Assembly (NCBI GenBank): GCA_002838185.1
Contig: CP017948.1
Location: 310,001-374,000 of the forward strand
DNA length: 64,000 nucleotides
Direction of reading: 5' to 3'
Source: Tenericutes bacterium MO-XQ
GTDB lineage: Bacteria; Bacillota_I; Bacilli_A; Acholeplasmatales; Acholeplasmataceae
The position numbers and the translations under genes were made by a program. The notes beneath the pieces are model-generated. The model saw only the letters and a program-made list of their open reading frames with translations, searched no databases and was not told where the DNA came from. Numbering within the stretch: position 1 is the stretch's first letter; each line of letters begins with the position of its first letter. Of the stretch, positions 57,867 through 64,000 are shown piece by piece.

Positions 57867-58586
57867 TTATCTGCCCTCCTTTAAAAATGCTGTAAAGATT
57901 GCGACTAAACCTAAGGATACTTTCGCTCCAATCAAAATGTTCATTAGGGTTAAGAAGATTGCTTTTTGATCAAGAGAGGCATCTAGTCTAAAGAAGTTTG
58001 TAAAGAGAACACCTCTGGTTAAATAAGACAGAGAAGCGGTTAATACTAAAACAATAAACAATATCTTTTCGATGGTTAAAACTACATGAACGTTTACTGT
58101 TTTTGTGATATCAATATAATATAAAATCAAAATTGCGGTTGCAACAATCGCTCCACCTTGAAATCCTCCACCAGGAGATAAATGACCATTGACGATTACA
58201 TAAATACCAAACAGTAACATGATTGGATATAAGAGTCTACTAAATGTGATAAATAGTTCTGGTGTTTTTTGTTTATCTAGCATGAAAGTTGCATTTTTCT
58301 CATCAATGGAATGTTCTGAAATAAGCATCACACCGGCAACTGCAATTAATAAGATTGCAGCTTCAAAGATACTATCAAAGAGCCTGTAATCTAAATAGAT
58401 GCCCGTCACATAATTATAACTTCCGGTATCTTGAAAGCCATTGGCATAATAAAATAATTTTCCATCATCATTATAAATCGTACTAAAATCACTTATCGAA
58501 GTGATAAATACAAACAAGATAAATCCGAGTAATAAAACTAAAGATATACGTCTAATCAATGGACTCACCTTCCTTAAATGTAACAA
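57867..58586 (-). CDS. mrpB: Mrp subunit B fused to an MbhE/MrpA-C-terminal-like helix pair
   Basis: 239 residues. The N-terminal about 100 residues resemble MbhE (YVTGIYLDYRLFDSIFEAAILLIAVAGVMLI), a piece that in classical Mrp is the end of MrpA. The C-terminal MnhB domain has VNGHLSPGGGFQGGAIVATAIL. Overlaps the upstream gene by 35 bases. In Bacillus mrpB encodes only the second part. Confidence 0.85.
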   Translation of the reverse strand: MLHLRKVSPLIRRISLVLLLGFILFVFITSISDFSTIYNDDGKLFYYANGFQDTGSYNYVTGIYLDYRLFDSIFEAAILLIAVAGVMLISEHSIDEKNATFMLDKQKTPELFITFSRLLYPIMLLFGIYVIVNGHLSPGGGFQGGAIVATAILILYYIDITKTVNVHVVLTIEKILFIVLVLTASLSYLTRGVLFTNFFRLDASLDQKAIFLTLMNILIGAKVSLGLVAIFTAFLKEGR

Positions 58587-59100
58587 TTTCTATGAAGTCA
58601 AGGTGAAATGTCTTTTTGATTAAATGATCCATAAGTATAGAGCTTTGTTTTCCTTTTAAGATAAATTTTTGCTTATCGTGATCATAAGATATGATTAAAT
58701 CAACATTTAAATCTTTTGTCAAAGCTTCATCTGAACCCTTAATGTCAGAACATACATTCATTTTTAAATGATTATCATCCACAAAACTCGTTAGAACTTC
58801 ATAGAGTTCTATGTTTTTCTCATCAATCGTCTCATCAAGTTCATTGTGATCAACTCGATCTAAAACAATAAACTCTCCTTGTCTAGATATACTGATGACA
58901 TAAATTAATGGGATAATCGCAGAACCAATAGCAACTTCAGCAATTGCTACATCTGGTGCTTGATTCAAAACATATAAAGTTGCAGCTACTAATCCAAAAG
59001 AAGAAATGTAGATAATGATTGTAAAGTTTTCTTTATGAAATACTATGGCTATCGCAATAATAATCAAGAGTATTTGTAATAATGTAGGAATGATTGTCAT
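58552..59100 (-). CDS. MbhD-like (DUF4040) antiporter subunit with soluble tail
   Basis: 182 residues. Residues 1-75 are three helices with the DUF4040/MbhD motif VLNQAPDVAIAEVAIGSAIIPLIYV, matching the C-terminal part of MrpA. Residues about 76-182 are a soluble, acidic alpha/beta-like domain (NVCSDIKGSDEALTKDLNVDLIISYD...) that I do not recognise and that is not part of usual MbhD. The large NuoL-like N-terminal part of MrpA is absent from this operon. Confidence 0.8.
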   Translation of the reverse strand: MTIIPTLLQILLIIIAIAIVFHKENFTIIIYISSFGLVAATLYVLNQAPDVAIAEVAIGSAIIPLIYVISISRQGEFIVLDRVDHNELDETIDEKNIELYEVLTSFVDDNHLKMNVCSDIKGSDEALTKDLNVDLIISYDHDKQKFILKGKQSSILMDHLIKKTFHLDFIEIVTFKEGESID

Positions 59101-59402
59101 CTTTGATCTACCTCCATTTCTTTTAAAGGTACGCCAATTAAGTATGCTGATCTTATATTGACATGAGAACTGATTGGATTGGTGATAATCAAGAAAATAA
59201 TTAAGATGAATAAACGGATACCATATTCAAATTGCCAAGATGCAAAAATAAGTGCGAATAGTACTAAAAAACTAGCAACTGTATCGATGGTTGCAGCTGT
59301 TAGTATTCTTGTGTATAGGTTTTTAAGTGCGAATATGGCTATCATACCAAAGATGATAAAGAACCAGGATATGATTAAAATGATATATGCAACAACATTC
59401 AT
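59097..59402 (-). CDS. mrpG: Mrp-type antiporter subunit G
   Basis: 101 residues, three helices. MnhG pattern GMIAIFALKNLYTRILTAATIDTVASFLVLFALIF and NPISSHVNIRSAYLIGV, where the usual reading is N-P-x-S/A-A-H-x-x-x-R-A-A. ATGA overlap with the next gene. Confidence 0.88.
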   Translation of the reverse strand: MNVVAYIILIISWFFIIFGMIAIFALKNLYTRILTAATIDTVASFLVLFALIFASWQFEYGIRLFILIIFLIITNPISSHVNIRSAYLIGVPLKEMEVDQR

Positions 59403-59674
59403 TTTTCTCTACCCCCAGCCATAATGAACTTAGAAAGTAAAGTCATAGTTAGAAAACCAATGATACCGTATGAAATCGCTATATCAAGCAAAATAAGACG
59501 ATCTGTATAGATTGCATATAACGCAATAAACAAAACAACTTTTGCTGATATTAAGTTTAACATTAAAATTTTATCCCAAAGTGTTTTAGAATAAATAAGT
59601 CTAATAAAAGATAAAATCATTGCAACCACAAGTATGAATAATGTGATTAAGATAAATATATTAATTGTTGTCAT
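59399..59674 (-). CDS. mrpF: Mrp-type antiporter subunit F
   Basis: 91 residues, three helices. MnhF pattern RLIYSKTLWDKILMLNLISAKVVLFIALYAI...LLDIAISYGIIGFL with the conserved Asp in the D-x-A-x-x-Y region. Overlaps both neighbours by a few bases. Confidence 0.88.
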   Translation of the reverse strand: MTTINIFILITLFILVVAMILSFIRLIYSKTLWDKILMLNLISAKVVLFIALYAIYTDRLILLDIAISYGIIGFLTMTLLSKFIMAGGREK

Positions 59675-60170
59675 CTTCGTTTACCTCTTTAGATAGCAAG
59701 TATTTTTCAAATCGATCTCTTATGGGTTTTGCCAGTGTTTCATGATCAGTTTTTGGATCAGCTAATACCATTACAAATATGGTCTTATCAATCACTTCAA
59801 TACTAATAGTTCCAGGTGTTAAAGTAATCGAGTTAGCAACGATTGCAACTTGAACATTGGTTAAATGTTCTAAAGAAATTTTAAAGACCACAGGTTCATA
59901 CTTTTGTTTAATTAGATTGATTACATATAAAATAGAGGATCTAAATATTTCATAAAAAAGAATAAAAAAATAGATGAAAAGCTTCGTGATTTTAATCCCT
60001 TTAAATCGAAAGCCATTTTCATCATATAAAACCTCATATGTAAATAAGGATACTAAAAAAGAAATCGTCACACCAAAAACAATCGTTCTTATTTCAAAAT
60101 TGAAATTAAATAAGAACCATAGCATTAGCATGACGATAAAAAATTTTAATCTAGTGATTATATTTTTCAT
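59661..60170 (-). CDS. mrpE: Mrp-type antiporter subunit E
   Basis: 169 residues from ATG 60170, 10 bases after GGGAG; an ATG at 60179 is too close to the ribosome site. Two N-terminal helices, a third near residue 60, then a soluble domain with VAIVANSITLTPGTISIEV, the MnhE motif. First gene of the operon. Operon order E-F-G-(MbhD)-(MbhE+B)-C-D. Confidence 0.9.
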   Translation of the reverse strand: MKNIITRLKFFIVMLMLWFLFNFNFEIRTIVFGVTISFLVSLFTYEVLYDENGFRFKGIKITKLFIYFFILFYEIFRSSILYVINLIKQKYEPVVFKISLEHLTNVQVAIVANSITLTPGTISIEVIDKTIFVMVLADPKTDHETLAKPIRDRFEKYLLSKEVNEDDNN

Positions 60171-60202
60171 CTTGATCATTCTCCCAAATGATTTTTGTTA
60201 TT

Positions 60203-60231
60203 ATTATACCATACCCAATTTATGTTGATAA
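60203..60231 (-). promoter_or_regulatory. Promoter of the Mrp-type operon
   Basis: Minus strand TTATCA (60231-60226), 17 bases, TATAAT (60208-60203) with TG one base upstream (extended -10). Confidence 0.65.
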
Positions 60232-60292
60232 CCGGAAATGATGTATAATAAATCTTTAAAATATGATATCATAAAATAAAAAGGAGTTTCCT

Positions 60293-60724
60293 ATGAAAAA
60301 CAAAACAAAAACATTTTTTAAAGGATTTAAAGAATTTGTTACAAAAGGTAATATTATAGACCTCGCTGTTGCGTTTATCATTGGTGCTGCATTTCGTGCA
60401 ATCATCACATCTTTAGTCAATGATATCATCATGCCTTTGGTTGCATCGTTAACTGGTGAACAAAACTTTACTGATCTCATGTGGGTAATTAATAATGCAG
60501 AAGTTAGATATGGTGCTTTTATTCAAGCAATCGTTGAATTTTTAATCATTGCTTTTAGTATCTATGCTGCAATCACACTTGTTGTTAGAAGAAAACAATT
60601 CTTAGAAAGAGTTGAAAAAGAAAGTGCTCCAAAAGAGGAAGAAGTTAAAGAAGTAGTAATACCAGAAGATATAAAACTTTTAACTGAAATTAGAGATCAG
60701 TTAAAACAAATGAAAAAAGAATAA
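60293..60724 (+). CDS. mscL: Large-conductance mechanosensitive channel
   Basis: 143 residues. N-terminal FFKGFKEFVTKGNIIDLAVAFIIGAAFRAIITSLVNDIIMPL covers the S1 helix and pore-lining TM1 with the glycine-rich constriction. TM2 is IQAIVEFLIIAFSIYAAI and the C-terminal helix is charged. Opens under membrane tension to release solutes, important in a wall-less cell. AAAAAGGAG ribosome site; 9 bases before degV. Confidence 0.95.
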   Translation: MKNKTKTFFKGFKEFVTKGNIIDLAVAFIIGAAFRAIITSLVNDIIMPLVASLTGEQNFTDLMWVINNAEVRYGAFIQAIVEFLIIAFSIYAAITLVVRRKQFLERVEKESAPKEEEVKEVVIPEDIKLLTEIRDQLKQMKKE

Positions 60725-60733
60725 GGGGTTTAT

Positions 60734-61591
60734 ATGAAAAAAGTTGCGATTTTAACATGTAGTAATGCTGGACTTGATTACCTAGATTATCCAAAAGATA
60801 TTCGTATTTTAAGATCTGTTATCCATTTTAGCTCAGATGATAAAGTCTATAATGATTACATTGATATGGATGCGAAAACATTTTATGAAAGAATAAAAAA
60901 AGATCCTAATGATATTCCAAAGACATCATATGTATCGATTGGTACAATGATTGAAAATTTTGAAGAACTTGAAAAAGAAGGGTATGAAGAAGCATTAGTC
61001 ATCGTCATTTCTTCTGAGTTAAGCGGATTATATGAAGCTGTTAAAAGAACTGCAAGTGAAGTTAACATTAAAGTGACTGCATTTGATTCAAAAACTTTAG
61101 CTTATGGTGAAGCATACATGGTTTTAGAGGCTCATAGACTTGCAGAAGAAGGCAAATCGGTTGCTGAGATTATTCCTCATCTCGAAAAAATTAGGGATAA
61201 TGATATGATCTATTTTGCAGTAGATACACTTTTATACCTAGTTAAAAATGGACGCTTATCAAAGCTTCAAGGTACATTAGGAACCATGCTTCAAATGAAA
61301 CCTGTGCTATTTATTGGTGAAAGTGGAAAAGTAGAAACCCTAGAAAAAATTAGAACAACTTCCAAAGCACATAAACGTGTATTAGAAAAATATATCGAAG
61401 ACACTAAAGGTAAAAATGTCATCACCTATATTTCTCATGCACATGCTGATGAATATGTTGCTTGGTTTGTTGAAAAGATTAAAGAAGAGTTCCCTGAAAG
61501 AGAAATCGTTGTAGCTTATTTAACACCAGTTGTTGGTGCACATACAGGACCTAAAGGTATTGGTATAGGATACATCTTATTAGATAAATAA
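60734..61591 (+). CDS. DegV-family fatty-acid-binding protein (second copy)
   Basis: 285 residues. Same fold as the copy at 38584: TCSNAGLDYLDYPKDI, SYVSIGTMIENFEEL, SSELSGLYEAVKR, VDTLLYLVKNGRLSKLQG, TPVVGAHTGPKGIGIG. The opening motif is CSNAGLD, in place of D-S-T/S-x-G-L-D. Different DegV/FakB copies select fatty acids by chain or saturation. Cotranscribed with mscL. Confidence 0.87.
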   Translation: MKKVAILTCSNAGLDYLDYPKDIRILRSVIHFSSDDKVYNDYIDMDAKTFYERIKKDPNDIPKTSYVSIGTMIENFEELEKEGYEEALVIVISSELSGLYEAVKRTASEVNIKVTAFDSKTLAYGEAYMVLEAHRLAEEGKSVAEIIPHLEKIRDNDMIYFAVDTLLYLVKNGRLSKLQGTLGTMLQMKPVLFIGESGKVETLEKIRTTSKAHKRVLEKYIEDTKGKNVITYISHAHADEYVAWFVEKIKEEFPEREIVVAYLTPVVGAHTGPKGIGIGYILLDK

Positions 61592-61616
61592 AAAAAAGTG
61601 CCGAAGCACTTTTGAT
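61592..61616. terminator. Bidirectional terminator between degV and the HAAS gene
   Basis: AAAAGTGC, loop CGAA, GCACTTTT. The minus-strand side has the longer T-run and a TTCG loop. Confidence 0.85.
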
Positions 61617-61641
61617 TGGGTTGATTATGTCAGCCCTTTTT

Positions 61642-62601
61642 TTATGCATTTTCTATGATTGCAACCACTGGAATTAACAAGAATGCAATCCAAGAGATTT
61701 CAAATAACCCAAAGAAATGACCTAAACTGTAAAAGATAATGACTGCAATAAAAGGCATAAATGGTGTTAGTTTTCTTGGTTTATCATATAAGAAGATAGC
61801 TGTCATTGGGATCAATAAGAAAACCATCCATGAGTAAACCCACCCATCTGCGAAATATCCAAGTAAGAAGAATGTTGCAATTGCACCAACAATAACTAAA
61901 GTAAAGATTATTGCGTTTTTTCTCTTTAATGGATTTTTAACAACAAGCTCAAATTTCACTTCAGCATAATATAACATGACAACTAGTGGAAGTAAAAAGC
62001 CAAATGTACCAGTCATAAAATCATCTTGAGCATATCCCATATATAAATAGAATGCGATTGCGATTAAGATAGATGATATCATTAATGTTTTTTTAACAGC
62101 ATCTTTTTCATACACAAGTGCAGTAATTGGAATCATCAAAAAGATTAACCAAGCTGGATTCCAATAATTAGTATATGTGCCAACAAGAATAAATGTAATG
62201 ACAGCTACAAATGGGGATAATGCAACCACTTTCTCTTGTTTATCAGTACTTAAAATAATCGCAGTAATCGGAATAATCAAAAAGATTAGCCATGTTGGAT
62301 GCCAAATATCAGTTGACATACCAATAATCATAAACACTAAAACTGCAAAAAATGGAGATAACGCAATAAACTTATGTTTATATCTTTTAACTTGCTTCAT
62401 ATGTAATGTATCTATTAGTTCATGATAAACCTGGTTAGGATCACCTAATAAATTATATACATCATCATCTGATAAACCTCTTTCAAGGGCATCATCATAC
62501 ATGCTTTCATAATCACTTAAGACATCTTTGATATCTATTTCTAATACTTCGTGATTATGTAAAACCTCTCTTAATTCTTTTAAATAATTAGTTTTGTTCA
62601 T
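61642..62601 (-). CDS. HAAS-domain membrane protein with four tandem helix-pair repeats
   Basis: 319 residues. Residues 1-70 look like the HAAS/DUF1700 helical domain (NKTNYLKELREVLHNHEVLEIDIKDVLSDYESMYDDALERG in part), common in proteins paired with PadR regulators. The rest is membrane helices in four repeats with the cores WHPTWLIFLIIPITAI, WNPAWLIFLMIPITAL, VYSWMVFLLIPMTAI and EISWIAFLLIPVVAI. Overlaps padR by 14 bases. Function unknown; HAAS proteins are thought to sense or respond to envelope state. Confidence 0.75.
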   Translation of the reverse strand: MNKTNYLKELREVLHNHEVLEIDIKDVLSDYESMYDDALERGLSDDDVYNLLGDPNQVYHELIDTLHMKQVKRYKHKFIALSPFFAVLVFMIIGMSTDIWHPTWLIFLIIPITAIILSTDKQEKVVALSPFVAVITFILVGTYTNYWNPAWLIFLMIPITALVYEKDAVKKTLMISSILIAIAFYLYMGYAQDDFMTGTFGFLLPLVVMLYYAEVKFELVVKNPLKRKNAIIFTLVIVGAIATFFLLGYFADGWVYSWMVFLLIPMTAIFLYDKPRKLTPFMPFIAVIIFYSLGHFFGLFEISWIAFLLIPVVAIIENA

Positions 62602-62914
62602 TGAAATGACCTCCTACGATATTAAATACCCCTTCTAAAAATGATTTCCATTCATCTAAAGATTCATTTAATCTTTGTTTTCCTTGTTCTGTAATTTGAT
62701 AATATTTTCTAGGTGCTCCTAGACTTGTTTGTTTCTCATATGTTTTAAATAAATGTTGAGCTGTTAATCTTCTTAATATAGGATAGATTGTATTTTCATT
62801 AACATCGATGTCTTTTGCAAGTCTTTCGATGACTTCAAATCCATACATATCTTTTTCATCTATGACATATAAGATACACATTTCGAGTATGCCTTTTTTG
62901 AGTTGAGTGTTCAT
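62588..62914 (-). CDS. PadR-family transcriptional regulator
   Basis: 108 residues. Winged helix: KGILEMCILYVIDEKDMYGFEVIERLAKDIDVNENTIYPILRRL and SLGAPRKYYQITEQGKQRL, the PadR signature, followed by a short dimerisation helix (PadR-s1 subfamily). It heads a two-gene operon with the HAAS protein and should repress it through the boxes just upstream. Strong AAGGAGG ribosome site. Confidence 0.93.
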   Translation of the reverse strand: MNTQLKKGILEMCILYVIDEKDMYGFEVIERLAKDIDVNENTIYPILRRLTAQHLFKTYEKQTSLGAPRKYYQITEQGKQRLNESLDEWKSFLEGVFNIVGGHFNEQN

Positions 62915-62925
62915 AAAATCCTCCT

Positions 62926-62975
62926 TACTGTGTATTACACACTACTAATATATCACGGTACTGTGTAAAACACAA
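62926..62975 (-). promoter_or_regulatory. padR promoter with two 16-bp operator boxes
   Basis: Boxes TACTGTGTATTACACA (62926-62941) and TACTGTGTAAAACACA (62959-62974), 33 bp start to start, each containing a GTGT/ACAC dyad. Minus-strand promoter TTGTGT (62975-62970), 17 bases, TATATT (62952-62947). The upstream box covers -35; the other covers the start site. The arrangement suits autorepression. Confidence 0.65.
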
Positions 62976-63064
62976 TACCTAAAATACACTTTTTTTATTT
63001 TTTAAATCTTGTCTTTTTATTTTTATTATGATACTATACTAACAAATAGATGAGGTAGATATCT

Positions 63065-63115
63065 ATGAAAAATATGAAAAAGGCTGTTTATTACTATTAC
63101 GTATATTTGATATAA
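63065..63115 (+). CDS. Tyrosine-rich leader peptide
   Basis: 16-residue frame MKNMKKAVYYYYVYLI, stop TAA at 63113. It has a good ribosome site, GAGGT, 8 bases before the ATG. Five of the last eight residues are Tyr (codons TAT TAC TAT TAC ... TAT, 63089-63106). It lies 126 bases before a DAHP synthase gene. The layout matches amino-acid leader peptides such as those of pheA or his, where a stalled ribosome controls termination. Confidence 0.75.
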   Translation: MKNMKKAVYYYYVYLI

Positions 63116-63209
63116 GGACTGCTTTTTGTGGCATTCCTTTTTGACAATGTGAAGGAACAGCCAAATCATGATTAAACAATCATCCTTGGGGTTCCTCAGG
63201 GATTTTTTT
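63082..63209 (+). promoter_or_regulatory. Candidate tyrosine attenuator: competing hairpins and intrinsic terminator
   Basis: Terminator: 9-bp stem 63182-63190/63195-63203, loop GTTC, then seven T (63203-63209). The segment AAGGAACAGCC (63152-63162) can pair three ways: AACAGCC with GGCTGTT (63082-63088, directly before the Tyr codons), AAGGAA with TTCCTT (63134-63139), or AGGAAC with GTTCCT (63191-63196, inside the terminator). A ribosome stalled on the Tyr codons would cover GGCTGTT and so could favour the antiterminator pairing. The mechanism is inference; the pairings are read directly. Confidence 0.65.
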
Positions 63210-63240
63210 ATTTTTCAAGTATCCAAAAGGAGATAAGACT

Positions 63241-64000
63241 ATGATTATTAAAATGAAAAAGGATTCAACAAAAAAACAATACCAGAAATTGGCAGAGTTT
63301 TTAAAGAGTAAAAATTTAGAAATTAGAGATGTGAGTAGTGAGTTTGTCCATATATTTGGGATCATTGGAGATACATCCTCTTTTGAACCTGTAGACTTAT
63401 ATGCTTTTGAAGGAGTAGATGAAGTCACTAGGGTGTCAACACCGTTTAAAAAAGCATCGAGAAGTTTTAAAAAAGAAGATACCGTCATAAAGTTAGAACA
63501 CGGTATTGAAATCGGTAAAGATCAGTTTGTAATGATGTCTGGTCCTTGTTCAGTTGAATCATATGAGCAATTAAGAACGGTTGCTAAGGTCGTCAAACAA
63601 TCAGGAGCACACATTTTAAGAGGTGGTGCTTATAAACCTAGAACATCTCCATATGCTTTTCAAGGACTCGGAGAAGAAGGGTTACAAATATTAAGAAAAG
63701 TAGCTGACGAGTTTGAATTGTTGGTTGTTACTGAAATTCCAAGTTCTGATTTGCTTCCTTTATTTGAAAAATATGTAGATGTCATTCAAGTTGGTGCTAG
63801 AAACATGCAAAACTTTGAATTATTAAAAACTTTAGGTAAATCAACAAAACCGATTTTACTAAAAAGAGGATTATCCGCAACTGTTGAAGAATGGTTGATG
63901 AGTGCAGAATATATCATGAGTGGTGGAAATGAAGAAATCATCTTATGTGAAAGAGGTATTCGCACTTTTGAAAAATACACAAGAAATACACTTGATATAT
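63241..64000 (+). CDS. aroF: 3-deoxy-7-phosphoheptulonate (DAHP) synthase, 3' end outside window
   Basis: 253 residues visible, open to the window end. The N-terminal about 75 residues form a ferredoxin-like regulatory domain as in Thermotoga-type DAHP synthases; in that enzyme this domain gives feedback inhibition by Tyr and Phe. The barrel begins with [14 protein letters not shown] and has [41 protein letters not shown] and [11 protein letters not shown]. First step of the shikimate pathway: PEP plus erythrose 4-phosphate. Strong AAAAGGAG ribosome site. Controlled by the upstream leader. A shikimate pathway is itself notable in a mollicute. Confidence 0.93.
   Translation, partial: MIIKMKKDSTKKQYQKLAEFLKSKNLEIRDVSSEFVHIFGIIGDTSSFEPVDLYAFEGVDEVTRVSTPFKKASRSFKKEDTVIKLEHGIEIGKDQFVMMSGPCSVESYEQLRTVAKVVKQSGAHILRGGAYKPRTSPYAFQGLGEEGLQILRKVADEFELLVVTEIPSSDLLPLFEKYVDVIQVGARNMQNFELLKTLGKSTKPILLKRGLSATVEEWLMSAEYIMSGGNEEIILCERGIRTFEKYTRNTLDI

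Noticed and set aside
63166-63175. AATCATGATT palindrome in the aroF leader as a repressor site
   Set aside because: Only 10 bp, AT-rich and downstream of the promoter; the attenuator explains the region better.

Overview
The window is low-GC bacterial chromosome from a wall-less Firmicute relative, most likely an Acholeplasma-type mollicute. It carries conserved housekeeping operons in a Bacillus-like order. UGA is a true stop: prfA, prmC and the htrA-like gene all end in TGA, so this is genetic code 11 and not the Mycoplasma/Spiroplasma code. Shine-Dalgarno sites are strong, promoters are sigma70-like, and terminators are simple hairpins followed by T-runs. The species call is inference.

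Layout. 1-2.2 kb is the 3' part of rpoC. 2.4-4.4 kb is an accessory patch of two small membrane proteins, a remnant of a barnase-like toxin, and a barstar-like immunity gene. 4.6-7.3 kb is an operon with a serine palmitoyltransferase-like enzyme, a short-chain reductase and a formate/nitrite-type channel, so it may start sphingoid-base synthesis. 8.0-12.6 kb is the str operon (rpsL, rpsG, fusA, tuf). 12.6-16.2 kb is an MFS transporter and an overlapping tatD, htrA-like, pncC run. 16.2-22.8 kb is rpsF-ssb-rpsR, a LytTR/DUF3021 operon on the minus strand, a gdpP gene fused in frame to rplI, and dnaB. 22.9-24.0 kb is a toxin-antitoxin pair and dps. 24.1-28.5 kb is prfA, prmC, a YrdC/Sua5 gene and typA. 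28.6-36.8 kb is rpiB, upp and a complete F-type ATP synthase operon whose c subunit has the sodium-binding signature.

36.8-49.4 kb is broken up by mobile DNA: an IS30 element, two different IS3-family elements, a frameshifted serine recombinase, and C-terminal scraps of polymorphic toxins with possible immunity lipoproteins. Ordinary genes (yigZ, degV, cca, yhaM) lie among them. 49.6-54.5 kb holds a very large PrsA/SurA-like lipoprotein, walJ, rlmH and a HAD phosphatase. A third IS3-type element lies exactly between that phosphatase and the convergent Mrp-type antiporter operon (55.9-60.2 kb). The antiporter operon has the gene order of the membrane-bound-hydrogenase antiporter module and lacks the large MrpA subunit.

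60.3-64.0 kb holds mscL, a second degV, an autoregulated-looking padR operon, and a DAHP synthase gene cut by the window end. The DAHP synthase gene is preceded by a tyrosine-rich leader peptide and an intrinsic terminator with competing hairpins, which looks like a tyrosine attenuator.

Three themes stand out: possible sodium bioenergetics (sodium-type c ring plus Mrp-like antiporter), unusual lipid chemistry (serine palmitoyltransferase), and several readable cis-regulatory sites (Tyr attenuator, LytTR direct repeats, a 7-1-7 palindrome at dps, paired PadR boxes). No tRNA, rRNA or CRISPR array was seen.
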